Below are positions 1-4,727 of a stretch of DNA of 5,402 nt, piece by piece. The stretch lies in NCBI GenBank assembly GCA_027310735.1, contig DAIDAH010000182.1, positions 1 to 5,402 on the forward strand, given 5' to 3'. A model generated the notes under the pieces. That model made no database searches. It saw nothing but the letters and a program-made list of their open reading frames with translations, and was not told where the DNA came from. The translations under genes and the position numbers were made by a program. Positions within the stretch are counted from its first letter, which is position 1. Every line of letters begins with the position of its first letter. This DNA comes from Methylotenera sp. (lineage in GTDB: Bacteria; Pseudomonadota; Gammaproteobacteria; Burkholderiales; Methylophilaceae).

Positions 1-163
1 GCAAGCCATCGCACGTATGCGTATTGCGCTGTCTGAAATGATGATTGGCGGCATTAGCACCAATGTACCGTTACATGCAGACTTAATGGCAGATGCTGCG
101 TTTCACCTAGGTGGCACAAGCATTCACTATCTTGAGCAAAAGCTTGGCATCTATAATAAATAA
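1..163 (+). CDS. accC: Biotin carboxylase subunit of acetyl-CoA carboxylase, C-terminal end (partial)
   Basis: The last 53 codons of an open frame enter from the left edge; the first full codon starts at base 2 and TAA is at 161-163. The peptide runs QAIARMRIALSEMMIGG, then a TNVPLH segment, then the GGTSIHYLE signature near the end. That matches the C-terminal domain of AccC, the ATP-dependent enzyme that carboxylates biotin on AccB in the first step of fatty-acid synthesis. The catalytic ATP-grasp domain lies outside the window. prmA follows after 24 bases, an order I recall as common in betaproteobacteria (accB-accC-prmA), so co-transcription is likely. The paralogous biotin carboxylase domain of pyruvate or propionyl-CoA carboxylase is possible but less likely, because the protein ends right after the GGTSIHYLE segment and because prmA follows. 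Confidence 0.93.
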   Translation, partial: QAIARMRIALSEMMIGGISTNVPLHADLMADAAFHLGGTSIHYLEQKLGIYNK

Positions 164-187
164 ACCTCATCAGTAAGCGGATAACGT

Positions 188-1084
188 ATGGCCTGGGTAT
201 CGTTAAAAATTGAAGCACAAGATAATACCGCTGATTTAATTAGCGATACACTCATGGCATTGGGTGCACTGTCCGCCATTATTGAAGATGCCAATGCAGA
301 AACCATTGATGAACAACCTATTTTTGGCGAGCCCGGGGACCCCCCACCGGGCATTTGGCAACAGAATCTAGTGAGTGCGCTGTTTGATGAAGGTGTTGAT
401 GTCAGCCAAATCATGACTGATCTGCAACAACAATCTAAGCTCACCAATCTGCAATACTCTACCGAGATCATTCAAGAGCAAGACTGGGTCAGGGCTACTC
501 AGTCACAATTTGAACCAATTAGAATCACCGACCAATTGTGGATTGTACCAACTTGGCATAGCAGCCCTAGTCCAGATGCGATTAATATCATTCTAGATCC
601 CGGCCTAGCCTTTGGCACAGGCAGTCACCCAACCACGCACCTATGCCTAGCTTGGCTTACGCAAACCGTGTCCGCAGATAAATCCGTATTGGATTATGGT
701 TGTGGCTCTGGCATTTTGGCAATTGCCGCTAAAAAACTAGGTGCTGGCAATGTAGTGGGCACAGATATTGATACGCAAGCAATTCAATCCAGCTTATATA
801 ACGCAGAGCAAAACAATGTGGCTGCTGAGTTTTACCATGCTAGCCAATATAAGTCTCATGAGTTTGATATTGTTGTTGCTAATATTTTATCTAGCGCATT
901 AAGCGTGTTAGCACCTGCGCTGGCAAAATCATGTAAAGCTGGTGGGAAAATTGCCCTATCAGGCATTTTACGCGAGCAAGAAGCCGATGTATCAGCCATT
1001 TATGCTCAATGGTTTGATATGGAAGCACCACAATATATGGAATCCTGGGTGTTGCTTACTGGCACTAAAAAATGCGCTCCATAA
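188..1084 (+). CDS. prmA: Ribosomal protein L11 methyltransferase
   Basis: A 298-residue protein of the usual PrmA length (about 290-300). PrmA uses S-adenosylmethionine to trimethylate amino groups of ribosomal protein L11 in the cytoplasm. The N-terminal L11-recognition domain covers roughly residues 1-90 and is followed by the linker around W100. The family motif LDPGLAFGTGSHPTT is at about 136-150. SAM motif I, LDYGCGSG, is at 168-175, followed by an acidic GTDID strand at 191-195. An ANIL motif at 231-234 stands where N6-type methyltransferases carry their NPPY-like motif. The ATG at 188 begins MAWVSLKIEA, which fits the typical family N terminus; the preceding Shine-Dalgarno is weak. 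It lies 24 bases after accC, and its last 13 bases overlap the next gene, consistent with translational coupling. Confidence 0.96.
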   Translation: MAWVSLKIEAQDNTADLISDTLMALGALSAIIEDANAETIDEQPIFGEPGDPPPGIWQQNLVSALFDEGVDVSQIMTDLQQQSKLTNLQYSTEIIQEQDWVRATQSQFEPIRITDQLWIVPTWHSSPSPDAINIILDPGLAFGTGSHPTTHLCLAWLTQTVSADKSVLDYGCGSGILAIAAKKLGAGNVVGTDIDTQAIQSSLYNAEQNNVAAEFYHASQYKSHEFDIVVANILSSALSVLAPALAKSCKAGGKIALSGILREQEADVSAIYAQWFDMEAPQYMESWVLLTGTKKCAP

Positions 1085-1893
1085 CTCATTGCCCATCCTG
1101 CCAAACTCAATTTTTTGTTACCGAAGAACAGCTTAACAAGCATCATGGTCAAGTCCGCTGCGGCCAGTGTCTGCACGTATTTGACGCTAGAGAACAATTT
1201 ATTGATGAAGAGCATGATTACACTGACACTGCAAGCTCAACATCAGATCAGACGGAAAACATAAAGCCCACCACCAGTAGCACCGTCACAACTGATGTCA
1301 ATGTAAACAATGCAAAAGATAACATCTCTGATGAGATTCAGACTGAAGATCAACCATACAACCCAGATAACCCGCCGGAAATAACCAAGAAACGCAGAAT
1401 TAATCAAATCTCTATAAAGGCGCGTAATATACTTACGCTACTGTTCGCTAGCACTTTATTGCTAGCCGCTATCGCACAAAGTATTTATTTTTTACGTAAT
1501 ACTATTGCCATATACTATCCAGCCAGCAAGGCTTATCTGACCCAAGCCTGTCAGTCACTGGGTTGTCGCATTGACTTACCTAAGAAAATTGAATTCATCG
1601 TGATAGACGATTCAGATATGCAAGAAGATAAAGTCTATGCTGGATTGATGCACCTTTCCAGCACCATCATTAATCAAGCGGCATTCAATCAAGCCTATCC
1701 AAATGTGGAAATTACGCTAACAGACACAGAAGATAAACCTAAATTACGGCGCACTTTCACACCAAACGAATATCTGTCAGAACACACAGATATTACAAAA
1801 GGCATCACGGCTGGTGAAAATATTAAAATTCAACTTGCCATCACTACCGCTGGCATTGCGGTTGCCGGTTATCGCGTATTTGTGACTTATTAA
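1072..1893 (+). CDS. Zinc-ribbon and DUF3426 single-pass membrane protein, function unknown
   Basis: A 273-residue protein in three parts. At the N terminus is an MJ0042-type zinc ribbon with ligands C7-P-S-C10 and C30-G-Q-C33. Residues about 45-105 form a low-complexity linker rich in Asp, Glu, Thr, Ser and Asn, probably disordered. A basic patch (KKRR, 106-109) precedes one hydrophobic segment at about 119-141 (ILTLLFASTLLLAAIAQ). The C-terminal region resembles DUF3426, with C160 and C165 just after the membrane segment. By the positive-inside rule the zinc ribbon should be cytoplasmic and the DUF3426 part periplasmic; this is inference. The ATG at 1072 is preferred because CPSC then falls at residue 7, as usual in the family. 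No clear Shine-Dalgarno precedes it, so translation probably depends on ribosomes finishing prmA, which it overlaps by 13 bases. The biochemical role is not known to me. Confidence 0.87.
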   Translation: MRSITHCPSCQTQFFVTEEQLNKHHGQVRCGQCLHVFDAREQFIDEEHDYTDTASSTSDQTENIKPTTSSTVTTDVNVNNAKDNISDEIQTEDQPYNPDNPPEITKKRRINQISIKARNILTLLFASTLLLAAIAQSIYFLRNTIAIYYPASKAYLTQACQSLGCRIDLPKKIEFIVIDDSDMQEDKVYAGLMHLSSTIINQAAFNQAYPNVEITLTDTEDKPKLRRTFTPNEYLSEHTDITKGITAGENIKIQLAITTAGIAVAGYRVFVTY

Positions 1894-1939
1894 TAAAGAC
1901 ATACAGCTCTAATGAAAATCATGAGGTTGATTTAGTCAG

Positions 1940-1998
1940 TTTACATAGCTATTTTCTGCAACAGTTCTGTACTATGTAAGTCATAGATTGTGTAGTAC
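1940..1998 (+). promoter_or_regulatory. Nested inverted repeats upstream of pqqA (candidate control region)
   Basis: The gap 1894-2026 has no gene apart from the start of the pqqA leader. It contains overlapping dyads: TTACATAG (1941-1948) with CTATGTAA (1972-1979); CTATG (1972-1976) with CATAG (1982-1986) around five bases; and GTACTA (1969-1974) with TAGTAC (1993-1998). The last can extend in RNA to 11 pairs including three G-U. The shared core CATAG/CTATG occurs three times. An AT-rich TATAAA lies at 2002-2007, but I could not match it to a convincing -35 box at normal spacing. The region could be an operator or a 5' leader structure for pqqA. Its function is inference. Confidence 0.4.
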
Positions 1999-2014
1999 TT
2001 ATATAAATAACTTT

Positions 2015-2020
2015 AGGAGA
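2015..2020 (+). promoter_or_regulatory. Strong Shine-Dalgarno of pqqA
   Basis: AGGAGA ends six bases before the ATG at 2027. It is the best ribosome binding site in the window and supports the 23-codon frame as a real, well-translated gene. Confidence 0.85.
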
Positions 2021-2026
2021 TTGATC

Positions 2027-2098
2027 ATGTGGACAAAACCAGCTGCTACTGAAATGCGTTTCGGTTTCGAAGTAACAATGTACGTTTGCAATCGCTAA
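2027..2098 (+). CDS. pqqA: Pyrroloquinoline quinone (PQQ) precursor peptide PqqA
   Basis: A 23-residue peptide, beginning MWTKPAATEMRFGFEVTMY and ending VCNR, with stop TAA at 2096-2098. It carries the PqqA signature: an MWTKPA start and the EVTMY core. E15 and Y19 have the same numbering as in Klebsiella-type PqqA. In the known pathway PqqD holds PqqA, the radical-SAM enzyme PqqE cross-links the Glu and Tyr side chains, and PqqF/G-type proteases, PqqB and PqqC complete PQQ, the cofactor of periplasmic methanol and glucose dehydrogenases. The length equals that of short-form PqqA proteins. An AGGAGA Shine-Dalgarno sits six bases upstream. No pqqB, C, D or E follows: the gene ends in a hairpin and terminator, so it is transcribed alone and must be processed by enzymes encoded elsewhere. 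It is too short for standard ORF cutoffs. Whether it is the only pqqA or an extra copy cannot be seen here. Confidence 0.95.
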   Translation: MWTKPAATEMRFGFEVTMYVCNR

Positions 2099-2109
2099 GA
2101 TTGAAAGTC

Positions 2110-2136
2110 TGCCAGATTGCTTAAACCAGTCTGGTA
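2110..2136 (+). other. Stem-loop in the pqqA 3' untranslated region
   Basis: Bases 2110-2119 can pair with 2127-2136 to give a 10-pair stem (two G-U) closing a 7-base loop, CTTAAAC. It starts 11 bases after the pqqA stop and precedes the terminator. No U-tract follows it, so it is not itself a typical intrinsic terminator. It may protect the short transcript from 3' exonucleases; this role is inference. Confidence 0.55.
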
Positions 2137-2142
2137 AACAAC

Positions 2143-2169
2143 AAAAAAGACGCTTAAGCGTCTTTTTTT
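2143..2169. terminator. Bidirectional intrinsic terminator between pqqA and oxyR
   Basis: GACGC (2149-2153) and GCGTC (2158-2162) pair perfectly around a TTAA loop. The stem is flanked by A6 on the left and T7 on the right, so each strand gives a hairpin followed by a U-run. It lies 44 bases past the pqqA stop and 24 bases past the oxyR stop on the other strand, so it can end transcription from both convergent units. Confidence 0.9.
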
Positions 2170-2193
2170 CATTATATAGCATGCCATTGCAAA

Positions 2194-3093
2194 TTACAGC
2201 TGCTCAAGACACTCCGACTTAACGGCATGAATTGCATTCATCAGACATTCAATGGCAAGCTCTCTAGCATAGGTTTTACGCCAAGCCAATGCGATTCGTC
2301 GCACAGGTACTGGTGCGGCAAAAGGAATAACCTTTACTAATGGATTGATATAGCGGTCAGCAGCTGCACTGCAAGGCAACACCGTAATACCAAGATTCGA
2401 CGCGACCATGCTACGAATTGTCTCCAACGAATTACCTTGTAGCACCTGCCCCTTATGCAGCAAGTCAGGACAAGCTTGCAATACTTGATGACTGTAACAA
2501 TGTCCGCTATTCAATAACAATACATTTTCATCCATTAGCTCATGTGCCTGAATGGATGTACGGTCTGCCCAATGATGGTTAATGGGCACCATCACCACGT
2601 ATTTCTCATCGTACAAAGGCTGAGTAACAACACCCGGCATATCAAACGGTAAAGCAACCACAGCTGCATCAATCACACCGTTTTTAAGCTGTATTTCAAG
2701 TTGTGCCGTTAAATTTTCTTCAATACTTAATGGCATCTCTGGCGCACTTAGACGCAATATCGGGATAATTTCAGGCAGTAAATAAGGACCTACCGAATAG
2801 ATCAGACCCAGTCGAAAAGCACCGCCCAACTGATTACTACCCTGTTTAGCAATGTCTCGAATCTGGGCAACTTCCTCAAGTGCTCGTGTCGCTTGCGCAA
2901 TGATTTTCTCACCTATCGGCGTTGCACTCACATCATTGCGGTTGCGCTCAAAAATCAACACGCCGAGATCTTCTTCCAACTTCTTGATAGCTAGACTGAG
3001 TGCAGGCTGGCTTACATAGCACCTTTCGGCAGCGCGTCTAAAATTACGCTCCTTTGCGACGGCAATGACAAAGCGCAATTCACTTAACGTCAT
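2194..3093 (-). CDS. oxyR: LysR-family hydrogen peroxide sensor OxyR
   Basis: A 299-residue LysR-type regulator, close to the 305 residues of E. coli OxyR. The N-terminal winged helix-turn-helix includes FRRAAERCYVSQPALSLAIKKLE at about 18-40. The substrate-type domain begins near residue 90 with GLIYSVGPYLLPEIIP, the OxyR version of this strand. The peroxide-sensing pair is intact: C199 in SGHC and C208 in LQAC, at the same numbers as in E. coli OxyR, with H198 beside C199. S100 takes the place of the usual peroxide-pocket Thr, and T129 is present. OxyR forms a C199-C208 disulfide on peroxide and activates catalase and peroxiredoxin genes. The ATG at 3093 gives the standard MTLSELRFVI start. 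It lies 25 bases after trpE on the same strand with no terminator between them, so trpE read-through is likely. The Shine-Dalgarno is weak. Confidence 0.9.
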   Translation of the reverse strand: MTLSELRFVIAVAKERNFRRAAERCYVSQPALSLAIKKLEEDLGVLIFERNRNDVSATPIGEKIIAQATRALEEVAQIRDIAKQGSNQLGGAFRLGLIYSVGPYLLPEIIPILRLSAPEMPLSIEENLTAQLEIQLKNGVIDAAVVALPFDMPGVVTQPLYDEKYVVMVPINHHWADRTSIQAHELMDENVLLLNSGHCYSHQVLQACPDLLHKGQVLQGNSLETIRSMVASNLGITVLPCSAAADRYINPLVKVIPFAAPVPVRRIALAWRKTYARELAIECLMNAIHAVKSECLEQL

Positions 3094-3118
3094 AACTAAA
3101 ACAGCTCAATCAGGTCGT

Positions 3119-4600
3119 TCAATTAAGATCTAACCCAGCTTGCACTAATTCAGCGGCCCGTAACACGGCGCGCGCTTTATTTTGCGTCTCGATCCATTCG
3201 CTCTGCGGCACTGAATCCGCCACAATGCCAGCGCCTGCTTGCACGTAGAGCGTATTATCTTTAATCACACCGGTTCTAATCGCTATCGCCACATCCATAT
3301 CGCCATTAAATCCCAAATAGCCAACCGCGCCGGCATAAATACCACGCTTGCTAGGCTCCAACTCGTCAATAATTTCCATCGCACGCACTTTAGGCGCGCC
3401 ACTCACCGTACCTGCCGGGAATGTAGCCTTAATCACGTCAATTGCATCCATACCAGGCTTCAGTTGACCTTCTACATTGCTCACAATGTGCATGACGTGT
3501 GAGTAACGTTCAATCATCATATTGTCAGTCACTTTTACTGAGCCAGTGACAGCGACACGACCTACATCATTGCGACCGAGATCCATCAGCTGCACATGTT
3601 CTGCACGCTCTTTAGGATCAGCCAATAACTCTTCCGCCAGTGCAACATCTTGCTCGCGCGTTTTGCCGCGTGGCCTTGTACCTGCAATCGGACGTGCCGT
3701 GACAGTACCGTTTTCCAAACGCACCAGAATTTCCGGCGATGCGCCTACAACATGATGATCACCCATGTCGTAATAGAACATATAGGGTGATGGGTTCACG
3801 CTGCGTAGTGCGCGGTAAAGCGACAATGGTGGTGCAGAGAAAGGTTGTGACATACGCTGCGACAATACAACCTGCATAATGTCGCCATCTAAAATGTATT
3901 GCTGTGCGCGTTTCACAGCGGCCTTAAAGTTTTCTTCGCCGAATTCTGAGCTTGCTTCGGTTTTTTCTGTTGGTAATGACTCAGGAATCGCCACCGTTTT
4001 TCTAAGCTTTTTCACCAACTCGCATAAACGCAGATGGGCACTTTCATACGCATTCGCTTCGACTGGGTTGGCATAAACAATGAAATAAAGCTTGCCGCTT
4101 AAATTATCGACGACTGCTAACTCCTCTGACACCATGAGCAGCACATCCGGCACCTCAACCACATCTGGTTTAGTGGTATTGGCTAGGCGTCGTTCAATAT
4201 AACGCACCGTTTCATAGCCAAAATAACCTGCCAAACCGCCGGTAAATCTAGGCAAACCTTCATAAGGCGGCACTTTAAAGCGCGCCTGATAACTTTTAAC
4301 AAAATCTAGGGGATTGGTATTTTCAGCTGATTCAACGACAGTGTCGTCCTCAAGCACTTGCACATGATTACCATGTGCCACGATGCGTGTTTTTGCTGGC
4401 AAACCAATAATGGAATAGCGCCCGAAGCGTTCAACGCCCTGAACGGATTCCAACAAATATGAAAAAGGCTGATTCGCCAATTTCAGATACAAGGATAACG
4501 GTGTATCCAAGTCAGCGAATGTTTCCAGCACTAGCGGAATACGGTTGTAGCCTTGTGCGGCTAAAGTATTGAACTCAATTTGATTGATAGTACTAAACAT
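3119..4600 (-). CDS. trpE: Anthranilate synthase component I
   Basis: A 493-residue chorismate-using enzyme that makes anthranilate from chorismate, the first committed step of tryptophan synthesis; with glutamine it needs the TrpG amidotransferase. The N-terminal domain has LLES at 49-52 and RYS at 61-63, the tryptophan feedback-binding elements. The C-terminal chorismate-binding domain shows GASPE (286-290), PIAGTRPRG (304-312), MDLGRND (339-345) and TFPAGTVSGAPK (393-404). Alanine in PIAGT, not the lysine of PIKGT in PabB, together with the LLES element supports TrpE over aminodeoxychorismate synthase. The ATG at 4600 follows a GAGA Shine-Dalgarno. A Trp-rich leader ORF lies upstream. trpG is not downstream as would be usual; oxyR is there instead. 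Confidence 0.96.
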   Translation of the reverse strand: MFSTINQIEFNTLAAQGYNRIPLVLETFADLDTPLSLYLKLANQPFSYLLESVQGVERFGRYSIIGLPAKTRIVAHGNHVQVLEDDTVVESAENTNPLDFVKSYQARFKVPPYEGLPRFTGGLAGYFGYETVRYIERRLANTTKPDVVEVPDVLLMVSEELAVVDNLSGKLYFIVYANPVEANAYESAHLRLCELVKKLRKTVAIPESLPTEKTEASSEFGEENFKAAVKRAQQYILDGDIMQVVLSQRMSQPFSAPPLSLYRALRSVNPSPYMFYYDMGDHHVVGASPEILVRLENGTVTARPIAGTRPRGKTREQDVALAEELLADPKERAEHVQLMDLGRNDVGRVAVTGSVKVTDNMMIERYSHVMHIVSNVEGQLKPGMDAIDVIKATFPAGTVSGAPKVRAMEIIDELEPSKRGIYAGAVGYLGFNGDMDVAIAIRTGVIKDNTLYVQAGAGIVADSVPQSEWIETQNKARAVLRAAELVQAGLDLN

Positions 4601-4603
4601 AAA

Positions 4604-4611
4604 TTTCTCAC
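4604..4611 (-). promoter_or_regulatory. Ribosome binding site of trpE
   Basis: On the minus strand GTGAGAAA lies just before TTT-ATG, a moderate Shine-Dalgarno (GAG ends six bases before the ATG). Its GTGAGA part could pair weakly with TTTTAC at 4636-4641 (six pairs, two G-U), which would hide the site. Confidence 0.55.
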
Positions 4612-4621
4612 ATATAAATAG

Positions 4622-4671
4622 GTTGAATGGCGTTAGTAAAAGACTGCGTTAAGCTCGCCACCATCGCCAAC
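4622..4671 (-). promoter_or_regulatory. Candidate trpE leader RNA structure over the Trp codons
   Basis: In the minus-strand RNA, GTTGG-CG-ATGGTG (4671-4659) can pair with CGCCATTCAAC (4632-4622): eleven pairs, two of them G-U, with a 2-base bulge and a loop of about 26 bases. The left arm overlaps the Trp codons of the leader ORF, so a ribosome translating or stalled there would block the stem. An alternative register pairs GGTGGCG (4662-4656) with CGCCATT (4632-4626). No GC-rich hairpin followed by a U-run is visible before trpE, so a classical terminator-type attenuator is not supported. Control of translation initiation or Rho-dependent attenuation remains possible. Confidence 0.45.
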
Positions 4672-4699
4672 TATTTGCTTTAAAAAAATTCATGTTCAT
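4649..4699 (-). CDS. trpL: Tryptophan-rich leader peptide upstream of trpE
   Basis: A 16-codon frame, MNMNFFKANSWRWWRA, with stop TAA at 4649-4651, located between gph and trpE. Three of four consecutive codons (TGG CGA TGG TGG, 4669-4658) are tryptophan, the hallmark of trp leader peptides. It ends 48 bases before the trpE ATG. Known trp leaders slow the ribosome at Trp codons when charged tRNA-Trp is scarce and so alter downstream RNA folding. Two ATGs in frame (4699 and 4693) could start it; the first follows AAGAAAG, a weak Shine-Dalgarno. The next in-frame codon triplets upstream give no start before a TAG at 4723-4721. Identification rests on position and codon content only, since such peptides are not conserved in sequence. 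The mechanism is inferred. Confidence 0.75.
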   Translation of the reverse strand: MNMNFFKANSWRWWRA

Positions 4700-4727
4700 G
4701 CTTTCTTGCGTCCATACTCTCTAGGGG

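Noticed and set aside
331..352. GC-rich inverted repeat GCCCGG ... CCGGGC inside prmA
   Set aside because: It encodes the expected Glu-Pro-Gly-Asp-Pro-Pro-Pro-Gly segment of the PrmA N-terminal domain, and no U-run follows it; coding need explains it.
151..471. Minus-strand open frame of 106 codons opposite prmA
   Set aside because: Antisense to a well-supported prmA reading frame, Cys/Ser-rich, with no plausible domain.
1894..1940. Possible terminator after the DUF3426 gene
   Set aside because: No GC stem followed by a T-run is visible, so the end of the accC-prmA unit cannot be placed; read-through into pqqA is possible.
2002..2007. TATAAA as a -10 box for pqqA
   Set aside because: No reasonable -35 hexamer was found 16-18 bases upstream, so I do not call a sigma-70 promoter here.
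1949..2182. Minus-strand open frame of 77 codons across pqqA and the terminator
   Set aside because: It runs through the intrinsic terminator and opposite pqqA, has no recognisable motif, and is explained as a shadow.
3239..4076. Open frames on the plus strand opposite trpE (3239-3502, 3522-3755, 3879-4076)
   Set aside because: They are antisense to strongly conserved TrpE motifs, have no Shine-Dalgarno or recognisable domain, and have Arg/Thr/Ser-rich shadow composition.
4681..4688. Run of seven T in the leader ORF (minus strand) resembling a slippery heptamer or a terminator U-tract
   Set aside because: No stable hairpin precedes it and no downstream frame extension makes a sensible product; two Phe codons in AT-rich DNA explain it.
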